NCBI GenBank assembly: GCA_012519465.1
Contig: JAAYQD010000086.1
Coordinates: 1-7,027, forward strand
DNA: 7,027 bases
Reading direction: 5' to 3'
From: Candidatus Cloacimonadota bacterium
GTDB lineage: Bacteria; Cloacimonadota; Cloacimonadia; Cloacimonadales; Cloacimonadaceae
Below the pieces are notes generated by a model. It saw only the letters and a list, made by a program, of their open reading frames with translations, did no database searches and was not told the DNA's origin. The number at the start of each line of letters is the position of its first letter. Within the stretch, counting starts at the first letter, position 1. Made by a program: the position numbers and the translations under genes. Shown piece after piece: positions 1-5,913 of the stretch.

Positions 1-465
1 GCCAATTCTTCCGGTATCAACGACGGTGCAGCCCTCCTGCTACTGATGAGTGAAGACAAGGCAAAAGAACTGGGATTGCCAATTTTGGGCACCCTGGAAA
101 ACTATGCTTCAGCCGGAGTGGATCCCTCAATAATGGGATACGGTCCTGTGCCTGCCATCAAGGAAGCGCTGGATAAGGCGGAATGGAAACTTTCCGACGT
201 CCAGCTTGCCGAGCTGAATGAGGCATTTGCCGCTCAATCTTTGGCAGTATTGAAAGGCTTGGAACAAGACGGCGTGGGCAAGATAGACCCCGCCATCGTA
301 AACGTAAATGGCGGCGCCATCTCTTTGGGGCATCCGATAGGAGCCAGTGGCGCCAGAATCATAGTAACCTTGCTGCATGAAATGAAAAAGCGTGAGCTAT
401 CCAAAGGCTTGGCATCGCTTTGCATTGGCGGCGGCATGGGAATCACAACATTATGGACCAGATGA
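1..465 (+). CDS. Acetyl-CoA C-acetyltransferase (thiolase), C-terminal part, 5' end outside window
   Basis: This is the 3' end of a thiolase, open from base 1 through 154 codons to the TGA at 463-465. About 240 N-terminal residues, including the acyl-accepting cysteine, lie upstream. The first visible residues ([12 protein letters not shown]) match the family's substrate-binding segment. They are followed by NEAFAAQ, by [14 protein letters not shown] with the active-site His codon at 331-333, and by the C-terminal CIGGGMG with the second catalytic Cys codon at 421-423. Thiolases of this type cleave acetoacetyl-CoA plus CoA to two acetyl-CoA, or run the reverse condensation, in the cytosol. 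The next gene starts only 10 nt later, so the two are surely co-transcribed. If that neighbour makes acetoacetyl-CoA, as I infer, this enzyme works in the degradative direction. A longer-chain 3-ketoacyl-CoA thiolase cannot be excluded from the C-terminus alone. The ATG at 46 is internal and not a start. Confidence 0.95.
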   Translation, partial: ANSSGINDGAALLLLMSEDKAKELGLPILGTLENYASAGVDPSIMGYGPVPAIKEALDKAEWKLSDVQLAELNEAFAAQSLAVLKGLEQDGVGKIDPAIVNVNGGAISLGHPIGASGARIIVTLLHEMKKRELSKGLASLCIGGGMGITTLWTR

Positions 466-468
466 GGT
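463..468 (+). promoter_or_regulatory. Ribosome binding site of the aminotransferase gene
   Basis: TGAGGT lies over the thiolase stop codon (TGA 463-465), with the GAGG core at 464-467 and 8 nt between it and the ATG at 476. This is a normal Shine-Dalgarno geometry and supports the 476 start. It also suggests that ribosomes terminating on the thiolase gene can feed the next gene. Confidence 0.65.
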
Positions 469-475
469 AAAATAA

Positions 476-1720
476 ATGGCAGAAAAACTTAAACTCGACA
501 AAAGCATGGCAATGTTTGCCGAAGCTCAAAAACTCGTTCCCGGCGGCGTGGCCGGCATTCGCAGACCCTACAACTTTGTTATTGGTGAATATCCCATCTT
601 TTTTGAAAATGGCAAAGGCGGCAGAATTGTGGACGTTGATGGCAATGAATACATAGACTATCTATGTGCCTATGGTCCCATCAGCATCGGATATCGTGAA
701 GATGAAATCGATGATGCCGTGATTGCACAGATCAAAAACAAGGGCTTTTGCTTTTCCCTCACCCAATCCATCCAGAATGTATTGGTAAACAAGCTGAAAG
801 AGATCATCCCCTGCTGTGAAATGGCAGCCATCGTGAAAACCGGCTCAGACGCCACCACTATCGCCATCAGGGCAGCCCGTGCATTCACCGGCAAGCTGAA
901 AGTGGCACGTTGCGGCTATCATGGCTGGCACGACTGGTGTGTGGAAGTGAAGGGCGGAATCCCTGAAAAGCTGTATGAAGACGTAATTGAATTCCACTAC
1001 AACGACCTGGACCAAGTGGAAGATATCTGTAAAAAGCATGCTGACGATCTCGCCGCCATCATCGTGACCCCCGTTGGTCACCCCTTGGCAGCAGAAGTGG
1101 AAATGCCTAAACCCGGCTATCTGGAAGGCTTGCGCAAGCTGGCAGACCAGTATGGCTGTGTGTTGATTTTTGATGAAATCCGCACTGGATTCCGTTGTCA
1201 TATCGGTGGCGCCCAGGCTCTCTTTGGCGTTACTCCCGATCTTGCCACCTTCGGCAAAGCCATGGCAAACGGTTATGCCATCGCCGCCTTGGTGGGCAGA
1301 GCAGACATCATGAATGTGATGGCAGACAATGTGTTTTTGTCTTCCACCTTCTTCCCCAATAGCGATGCCCAGATTGCAGCTCTGAAGACCATTGAGCTTT
1401 TGGAGCGCGACAAAATGCTGGATGTGATCGCCGAAAAAGGCAATAAATTTGCCAAAGACGTGGAGAAAGTGGTGGATGATTCCGGTATCAACTGCCGCTT
1501 CAGCGGTGCACCCTGGATGCCCTATATCACCTTCCCGCGTGATGATGAAGGCCTGTACAAGAAATTGAGAACGGAGTTTTATACCCAATTGATCCGCAGA
1601 AAGGTATTCCTGCAGCCCTACCACCACGGCTATATCTGCTATCGTCATACAGACGAAGACCTGGCTTATACTGTGCAGGCTATCAAGGAATCCCTTGACG
1701 CGCTCAAATCCCTAACCTAA
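476..1720 (+). CDS. kat: Class III PLP aminotransferase, probable 3-aminobutyryl-CoA aminotransferase (GSA-aminomutase-like)
   Basis: A complete 414-residue fold-type I, class III aminotransferase. The PLP phosphate-binding turn is GSDAT at 123-127, and the ring-stacking Tyr/His pair sits in GYHGWHDW (147-154). The Asp that contacts the pyridine nitrogen is D233 in FDEIRTGFR, and the Schiff-base lysine is K261 in ATFGKAMANGY. SSTFFPNSDAQ follows at 289-299. Overall it resembles glutamate-1-semialdehyde aminomutase (HemL), so automatic pipelines may call it that. However, the segment before D233 reads VTPVGHPL, not the usual EPV-type motif, and the gene sits directly after a thiolase. A HemL-like acyl-CoA beta-transaminase (EC 2.6.1.111) is known from Candidatus Cloacamonas acidaminovorans. 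It converts 3-aminobutyryl-CoA and 2-oxoglutarate to acetoacetyl-CoA and glutamate in lysine fermentation, replacing the usual ammonia lyase. That product is the thiolase substrate. The class assignment is near certain; the specific function is inferred from context and resemblance. Confidence 0.7.
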   Translation: MAEKLKLDKSMAMFAEAQKLVPGGVAGIRRPYNFVIGEYPIFFENGKGGRIVDVDGNEYIDYLCAYGPISIGYREDEIDDAVIAQIKNKGFCFSLTQSIQNVLVNKLKEIIPCCEMAAIVKTGSDATTIAIRAARAFTGKLKVARCGYHGWHDWCVEVKGGIPEKLYEDVIEFHYNDLDQVEDICKKHADDLAAIIVTPVGHPLAAEVEMPKPGYLEGLRKLADQYGCVLIFDEIRTGFRCHIGGAQALFGVTPDLATFGKAMANGYAIAALVGRADIMNVMADNVFLSSTFFPNSDAQIAALKTIELLERDKMLDVIAEKGNKFAKDVEKVVDDSGINCRFSGAPWMPYITFPRDDEGLYKKLRTEFYTQLIRRKVFLQPYHHGYICYRHTDEDLAYTVQAIKESLDALKSLT

Positions 1721-1738
1721 ACCCCTGCTTGTAGAAGC
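1721..1738 (+). other. 18-nt kat-pyrG spacer with small hairpin and no clear Shine-Dalgarno
   Basis: The spacer has no GGAG-type ribosome binding site; the closest match is the weak TAGAAG at 1732-1737. GCTT (1727-1730) and AAGC (1735-1738) can pair around a GTAG loop directly before the GTG start. A 4-bp stem may be meaningless. The spacer is too short for an independent terminator and promoter, so pyrG is probably transcribed with the genes upstream. Confidence 0.35.
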
Positions 1739-3355
1739 GTGGCAAAATATATATTCGTTATGGGCGGTGTCCTTTCCTCTTTGGGAAAGGGCATCGCCAC
1801 CGCTACCATTGGTCTCTTGCTAAAAGAAATGGGGTACAAGGTATCCCTGCAAAAATATGATCCCTACCTGAACGTAGATCCCAGCATGATGAGCCCCTTT
1901 CAGCATGGAGAGGTGTTTGTAACTGATGATGGGGCAGAAACCGATCTGGATCTGGGACACTATGAACGCTTTGTGGATGTGGTGCTCACCCGGGATTCCA
2001 GCTGTTCCGCAGGGCAAATATATGAAACCGTGCTCGATAACGAGCGCCGCGGCCTGTATAGCGGCATGACGGTGCAGGTGATTCCCCATGTGACGGATGA
2101 GATTAAGAAACGCATCAAAAAGCTGGATCGCCATTTTGACGTGATCATCACGGAAATTGGGGGAACGGTTGGTGATATTGAAAGCCTGCCGTTTTTGGAA
2201 GCAGTGCGTCAGCTGCGTTTGGAGCTGGGCACCAAAAACTGCCTGTGTGTGCTACTTACCTATGTGCCTTATATCAAAACAGCCGGTGAATTGAAGACAA
2301 AGCCTTCCCAACACAGCACATATAAACTGCGTGAGATCGGTATCCAACCGGATATCCTCTTGTGTAGAAGCGAAATGCCCTTTGAAGAGGAAATCTACAG
2401 CAAAATTGCCCTCTTTACCAACGTTCCCACAGAAAACGTCTTCAACGCCATCGATGTGGATTGTGTGTATGAAGTACCTCTGGTGTACCAGCATGCTGGT
2501 TTTTCCAAGGTGATATGTGATCATTTTGACCTTGAATACCGGGAGCCGGAATTGAAGCTGTGGCATCAATTTCTGGAGTCTGTCCATAGGGCAGAAGAAG
2601 AAATCAACATCGCCATTTGCGGACAATACGTGAGGCATCAGGATTCTTACAAAAGTGTGCGCGAAGCATTGCTACATGCCGCCGCAGCCAATCAGCGCAA
2701 AGTGAATATCCGTTGGATAGAAACAGAACACTGCCTCAGTGATGAGGAGTTGAAACAAGAGCTGGACGATATCGATGGCATCATCTTGCCCGGTGGTTTT
2801 GGAATGAGCGATATCGAAGGTAAGATCATCATTGCCGGCTATGCCAGAGAGCATAATATCCCGTTTTTTGGCATCTGCCTGGGCTTGCATGCGATGGTGA
2901 TAGAATTTGCCAGAAATGTATGTGGATTGACAGATGCTCACAGCACCGAATTTGCTCCCCATTCTCCGCATCCGGTGCTCCATCAGATTGATACTGCCAA
3001 GTATAAGAGCATGGTGGGCGGCAATATGCGCTTGGGAGCCTATCCCTGTTGCGTGCAAAAAGGCAGCCTGGCATACGATGCCTATCAAAAGGAGCAGATC
3101 AGCGAAAGGCACCGCCATCGCTATGAAATCAATAATACATACAACCCGCAACTTAATTCACGAGGGATGATGGTTTCCGGCACCGCACCGGATGGAATGC
3201 TGATCGAAATAATGGAATTGAAAACCAACGACTTTTATATTGGTGTTCAGTTTCATCCTGAATTCAAATCACGTCCGCAAAGACCGCATCCGCTATTTAA
3301 TGCCTTCATTGCCGCTGTCATCAGGCATGGCGCCAGGCAACAAAAGTCACATTAG
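1739..3355 (+). CDS. pyrG: CTP synthase (glutamine-hydrolysing)
   Basis: A full-length 538-residue CTP synthase, close to the family norm of about 540. It aminates UTP to CTP using ATP and glutamine in the cytosol, the last step of de novo CTP synthesis. The N-terminal synthase domain carries the P-loop GKG (K17), the Mg-binding D71 in TDLDLGHYERF and E139 in EIGGTVGDIES, and the nucleotide-binding KTKPSQHS (186-193). The C-terminal class I amidotransferase domain has the oxyanion PGGFG (351-355), nucleophile C380 in GICLGLH, and the H506/E508 pair in VQFHPEFKSRP. The GTG start gives the usual AKYIFV beginning; the next in-frame ATG (codon 8) would cut into the first strand. Substitutions near conserved motifs include VMGGVLSS for the usual VTGGV, VDPSMMSP for VDPGTMSP, CLGLH for CLGMQ, and DAHSTEF for DANSTEF. 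It lies 18 nt after kat, a pairing without a pathway reason. A hairpin follows its TAG stop. Confidence 0.97.
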   Translation: MAKYIFVMGGVLSSLGKGIATATIGLLLKEMGYKVSLQKYDPYLNVDPSMMSPFQHGEVFVTDDGAETDLDLGHYERFVDVVLTRDSSCSAGQIYETVLDNERRGLYSGMTVQVIPHVTDEIKKRIKKLDRHFDVIITEIGGTVGDIESLPFLEAVRQLRLELGTKNCLCVLLTYVPYIKTAGELKTKPSQHSTYKLREIGIQPDILLCRSEMPFEEEIYSKIALFTNVPTENVFNAIDVDCVYEVPLVYQHAGFSKVICDHFDLEYREPELKLWHQFLESVHRAEEEINIAICGQYVRHQDSYKSVREALLHAAAANQRKVNIRWIETEHCLSDEELKQELDDIDGIILPGGFGMSDIEGKIIIAGYAREHNIPFFGICLGLHAMVIEFARNVCGLTDAHSTEFAPHSPHPVLHQIDTAKYKSMVGGNMRLGAYPCCVQKGSLAYDAYQKEQISERHRHRYEINNTYNPQLNSRGMMVSGTAPDGMLIEIMELKTNDFYIGVQFHPEFKSRPQRPHPLFNAFIAAVIRHGARQQKSH

Positions 3356-3379
3356 AGAGGATGTGGCATCCTTTCTTTG
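3355..3379 (+). terminator. Likely intrinsic terminator after pyrG
   Basis: A stem starts at the last base of the pyrG stop codon. GAGAGGATG (3355-3363) pairs with CATCCTTTC (3367-3375) around a TGG loop, with one G-U pair. The 3' side merges into a short T-rich run (CTTTCTTTG). The three-base loop and broken T tract make it weaker than a classic terminator. Its position right after the stop, and the new promoter about 90 nt on, favour a real transcript end. Confidence 0.55.
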
Positions 3380-3451
3380 AAAGAATGTTAAGTTTATTTA
3401 TTGCATGATGTTGGCTATGTATTATGCTGCTCTGGAAAGAAAATATGAGGC

Positions 3452-3487
3452 AAATGCGCATATTTGTCTTGACAGAAAATGCATATT
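3452..3487 (+). repeat. Imperfect direct repeat flanking the -35 box
   Basis: AAATGCGCATATT (3452-3464) recurs as AAATGCATATT (3477-3487), the second copy lacking two central bases. The first contains the 8-bp palindrome ATGCGCAT (3454-3461), the second the 6-bp palindrome ATGCAT (3479-3484). One copy lies just upstream of TTGACA and the other in the spacer. The arrangement could be an operator, but chance similarity in AT-rich DNA is possible. Confidence 0.3.
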
Positions 3488-3496
3488 CAAAATGAT
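3469..3496 (+). promoter_or_regulatory. Sigma70-type promoter for tRNA-Asp (and possibly kdtA operon)
   Basis: There is a perfect -35 hexamer TTGACA at 3469-3474. After a 16-nt spacer comes AATGAT (3491-3496), which matches four of six positions of TATAAT. Transcription would start near 3503, giving a leader of about 25 nt before the mature tRNA end at 3529. The surroundings are AT-rich, unlike the flanking genes. The -10 box is only moderate, so the exact register is uncertain. Confidence 0.55.
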
Positions 3497-3528
3497 GCTC
3501 AAACAATACAGTTCAATCGAACAACGCT

Positions 3529-3606
3529 GGGGGCGTAGTTCAGTTTGGTTAGAACGCTTGCCTGTCACGCAAGAGGCCGCGAGTTCGAGTCTCGTCGCTC
3601 CCGCCA
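3529..3606 (+). tRNA. tRNA-Asp (anticodon GUC), CCA encoded
   Basis: A full cloverleaf can be drawn by hand. The acceptor stem is GGGGGCG (3529-3535) with CGCTCCC (3596-3602), including one G-U pair. The D stem is GTTC (3538-3541) with GAAC (3552-3555) around a 10-nt loop. The anticodon stem CTTGC/GCAAG (3557-3561, 3569-3573) encloses the loop CTGTCAC with anticodon GTC at 3564-3566. A five-base variable loop is followed by the T stem GCGAG/CTCGT with loop TTCGAGT (3584-3590). The discriminator base is G3603 and CCA (3604-3606) is encoded. It delivers aspartate at GAC and GAU codons. It stands alone between a promoter and a strong terminator. Apparent reading frames across it are artefacts. 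Confidence 0.97.
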
Positions 3607-3610
3607 TTTT

Positions 3611-3643
3611 TGGACGCCTATCAAGGCGTCCATTTTCTTTCTT
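3611..3643 (+). terminator. Intrinsic terminator after tRNA-Asp, directly upstream of kdtA
   Basis: A perfect 8-bp stem TGGACGCC (3611-3618) / GGCGTCCA (3625-3632) has a TATCAA loop and is followed by TTTTCTTTCTT (3633-3643). It begins five bases after the tRNA CCA end. The T tract runs into the kdtA ribosome-binding region, ending 9 nt before its start codon. kdtA therefore depends on readthrough or on a promoter hidden in the tRNA region. The opposite strand has no T tail, so it is not obviously bidirectional. Confidence 0.75.
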
Positions 3644-3652
3644 GGGGCAAAA

Positions 3653-4900
3653 ATGATGGCTTATCTGCAATTGACTTTCCTTTATCTGTTTAACCTTATT
3701 ATCGAAGTCTTATTCTTCATCTTCAAACCCGTCTTGGGTTTCTTCTTGAAGCGTATCAATTACCGGGATGCCCTGATAGCCGAGGGGCAAGCACTCGATG
3801 GCGGTATTTTGTTTCATGCGGCATCAATGGGGGAGGTAAACGCCTTAAAACCTTTGATCCTGGCTTTGCTAAAACAAGAACCCAATACCAAGATAGCCAT
3901 CACCACCACTACGGTTAATGGGCTGAAAGCTGCATCTGGCATACATCCTTCAGTTTACTCCAGGCTAAGTGTGTTTGATATTTACAGCCTCAGAAAAAAG
4001 CAGCTGCAAGCCCTGAATCCGGGGCTCTTGTGTGTGATGGAAACAGAGATCTGGCCTAATCTATTACTGTTGGCGCGCTCACAAAATATTCCCGTACTCT
4101 TTATCAACGCCCGCCTCAGTGAACGTAGCGTGAAAAGGCTGCGGGCAATACGCCCTTTATTAAAGATACTGCAGCGTCCCATCTGTGAGATCATGGCAAA
4201 AAGCGAAGAGGATGCACAGCGCTTTAAACAGCTATTTGACACCAAAATAACCGTGGCAGGAAACCTCAAATTTGCTGCATTGCCCATCGAGATTGATACC
4301 GTTGGACTACGGCAAGAATGGGGCTTTGCCACCTCTGATATTATCATCTGTGCTGGCAGCACCCGTCCCGGCGAAGAGAAGCTGCTGCTCAAATCGTTTT
4401 CCAATCAGCAGCATGAGTATCCGCAATTGAGGTTCATCATAGTGCCGCGCCATTTGAACAGGATGGATGAGATAGTCAAGCTGATGGAAGGCTTTTCGTA
4501 TCGGCTGTTTTCAGATGAGGGAGAGCAGGCACGCAGCGCTCCCATCTTCATCTTGGATGCGATGGGCTGGCTCAATCATGCCTATAGCATCTGTGATCTG
4601 GCTATAGTGGGCGGGTCATTCTATAACTTTGGTGGACACAATCCTTTGGAGCCGGCAAGCTTTGGCAAACCCATCCTGATGGGTCCTCATCATAGCTCCT
4701 GCGTGGAATCTGTGGAGGCACTTTTGCAGGATGAGGCGATATTAGTAGTGGACAAAAAAGAACTGGATGATAAATTGACATTTCTATTGGATAATCCTCT
4801 GCAAAGAGAAAAGATGGGGGAGAGTGCGCGCAAGGTGATCTCCCGCTTTCAGGATTCTTTGGACAAATACCTGCAAGGAGTGAAAAGATGCAAGAACTAA
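3653..4900 (+). CDS. kdtA: 3-deoxy-D-manno-octulosonic acid (Kdo) transferase, WaaA family
   Basis: A 415-residue GT-B glycosyltransferase of the WaaA/KdtA family (usually 400-430). It transfers Kdo from CMP-Kdo to the lipid A precursor at the inner face of the cytoplasmic membrane. A hydrophobic anchor covers residues about 4-32. Family motifs follow in order: FHAASMGE (55-61, with the catalytic-base Glu E61), ITTTT (83-87), METEIWPN (129-136), NARLSERS (152-159), GNLKF (203-207), AGSTRPGEE (234-242), PRH (265-267), and the donor-site GGHNPLEPA (327-335). The open frame extends upstream through the tRNA gene, so the true start is ATG 3653 or the adjacent ATG 3656. GGGG at 3644-3647 is a weak ribosome binding site. 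How many Kdo residues it adds cannot be told. Its 3' end overlaps amrS by 13 nt. The enzyme makes CTP-derived CMP-Kdo the substrate, but a functional link to nearby pyrG is only a thought. Confidence 0.95.
   Translation: MMAYLQLTFLYLFNLIIEVLFFIFKPVLGFFLKRINYRDALIAEGQALDGGILFHAASMGEVNALKPLILALLKQEPNTKIAITTTTVNGLKAASGIHPSVYSRLSVFDIYSLRKKQLQALNPGLLCVMETEIWPNLLLLARSQNIPVLFINARLSERSVKRLRAIRPLLKILQRPICEIMAKSEEDAQRFKQLFDTKITVAGNLKFAALPIEIDTVGLRQEWGFATSDIIICAGSTRPGEEKLLLKSFSNQQHEYPQLRFIIVPRHLNRMDEIVKLMEGFSYRLFSDEGEQARSAPIFILDAMGWLNHAYSICDLAIVGGSFYNFGGHNPLEPASFGKPILMGPHHSSCVESVEALLQDEAILVVDKKELDDKLTFLLDNPLQREKMGESARKVISRFQDSLDKYLQGVKRCKN
4875..4880 (+). promoter_or_regulatory. Strong ribosome binding site of amrS inside kdtA
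   Basis: AAGGAG lies within the last codons of kdtA, 7 nt before the ATG at 4888. This decides the amrS start against the internal ATG at 4912 and shows that the overlap is intended translational coupling. Confidence 0.8.
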
Positions 4901-5913
4901 GGCGTGAAGCCATGTTTTGGGAAAAGGCAGACGATATAGGTACAAAAGCTGTGCGCTGTCTGCTGTGTCCCCATCATTGCATCATCAAGGTAGGGGAGAG
5001 GGGGATCTGCCGCGGCAGGTACAATCATGATGGTACCCTGTATGCCACCAACTATGGTAAAACCATCGCCTTCAATATTGATCCTATAGAAAAGAAGCCC
5101 TTATATCATTATCATCCGGGTTCTGCCATCATATCCATCGGACCAAACTCCTGCAATCTGGGCTGTTTCTTTTGTCAGAATGCTGAGATTTCTCAAAAAG
5201 ACACTGGCTCTGCAGAACTTACTTTTTCCGATATTCGTGTCTATTTTCATCAGTATCCATCTCTGCCCCGCCAGATCGCAATCACCTATACGGAACCCTT
5301 TACCTGGTATGAATATATCTATGATCTGGCGCAGGAAATCCCAGATCTGGCAATCGTGCTCATCACCAACGGATTTGTGGAGTGCCAGCCCTTGCAACAG
5401 CTCTTGCCATATCTGGATGCCATGAATATCGACCTCAAATCCATCCAGGATAGTTTTTATCGCCAGCATTGTAATGGTGGTCTACAGCCTGTATTGGACA
5501 CCATAAAGATGGCACACGCGCATGACGTGCATCTGGAAATAACCAATCTCCTGATTCCAGGGCTGAATGACTCCCCGCAGGAAATCGAGGAGCTTGCACG
5601 CACCATCGCCAAAATCGATAGGGAAATCCCTCTGCACCTTTCCCGCTATTATCCGGCTTATAAAGCCCAAATCCACCCCACTGAAATACAAGCAGTGTTG
5701 GATGCCAGAAAGATCGCACAAAAGCATTTACGCTGGGTTTATGCGGGGAATATAGGGTATGGAGAACACTACGACAGCATCTGCGCCAAATGTGGCAAAC
5801 CCATTATCACACGAGGGGTTGAAGGAGTGAAACAAAATCTGCTGATTGATGAAGCAGGTAAGGCGATAACTGGGTGTTGTAAAGAGCCATTCCGAGGAAA
5901 GTTTGAAAAGTAA
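4888..5913 (+). CDS. amrS: Radical SAM enzyme of the AmmeMemoRadiSam family
   Basis: A 341-residue radical SAM protein, formerly often labelled pyruvate formate-lyase activating enzyme-like. The 4Fe-4S/SAM motif is CNLGCFFC, with C89, C93 and C96. It follows the family's N-terminal Cys segment CLLCPHHC (C24, C27, C31) and GICRGR (C41). Other family hallmarks are YTEPFTWYEY (134-143), TNGFV (160-164), DAMNIDLKS (177-185), EITNLLIPGLND (217-228), HLSRYYPAY (250-258) and WVYAGNIG (283-290). The C-terminus has a metal-knuckle-like C299xxC302, but the usual second CxxC is reduced to adjacent C330-C331. In other genomes this family accompanies AMMECR1 (AmrA) and Memo (AmrB) domain proteins; the substrate is not settled to my knowledge. 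Neither partner is visible here. The gene overlaps kdtA by 13 nt and the next gene by 11 nt. Family assignment is firm; the role is unknown. Confidence 0.92.
   Translation: MQELRREAMFWEKADDIGTKAVRCLLCPHHCIIKVGERGICRGRYNHDGTLYATNYGKTIAFNIDPIEKKPLYHYHPGSAIISIGPNSCNLGCFFCQNAEISQKDTGSAELTFSDIRVYFHQYPSLPRQIAITYTEPFTWYEYIYDLAQEIPDLAIVLITNGFVECQPLQQLLPYLDAMNIDLKSIQDSFYRQHCNGGLQPVLDTIKMAHAHDVHLEITNLLIPGLNDSPQEIEELARTIAKIDREIPLHLSRYYPAYKAQIHPTEIQAVLDARKIAQKHLRWVYAGNIGYGEHYDSICAKCGKPIITRGVEGVKQNLLIDEAGKAITGCCKEPFRGKFEK
5894..5898 (+). promoter_or_regulatory. Ribosome binding site selecting a TTG start
   Basis: GAGGA near the end of amrS precedes the TTG at 5903 by 4 nt. No ATG or GTG start at this spacing would preserve the N-terminal segment and the membrane anchor, so it supports TTG initiation. 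Confidence 0.55.

Noticed and set aside
46..48. ATG as a start of a short thiolase-like gene
   Set aside because: The frame is open back to base 1 with family-typical residues before the ATG, so the gene is cut by the window edge and is not truncated.
845..1648. 267-codon minus-strand open frame opposite kat
   Set aside because: It is antisense to a conserved aminotransferase, shows no family motif, and is explained by codon bias on the coding strand.
476..1720. Glutamate-1-semialdehyde aminomutase (hemL) as the primary call
   Set aside because: Overall similarity allows it, but the thiolase neighbour and the atypical active-site loop favour the acyl-CoA beta-transaminase; hemL is kept only as an alternative.
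2672..3151. 159-codon minus-strand open frame opposite pyrG
   Set aside because: It is a shadow of the conserved amidotransferase domain with no motif of its own.
3401..3425. Second promoter with TTGCAT and TATTAT
   Set aside because: The boxes are only 13 nt apart, too short for sigma70, and a better -35 box exists downstream.
3545..3652. 36-codon N-terminal extension of kdtA
   Set aside because: It lies inside the tRNA and terminator, is not hydrophobic or family-like, and the family length fits the start at 3653.
3405..3656. 83-codon + strand open frame across the tRNA region
   Set aside because: It runs through the promoter and tRNA-Asp and has no recognisable domain; it is a translation of an RNA gene.
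3422..3670. 82-codon minus-strand open frame containing GATRLELAASCVTG
   Set aside because: This peptide is the well-known artefact of translating the antisense of a tRNA gene; there is no real protein here.
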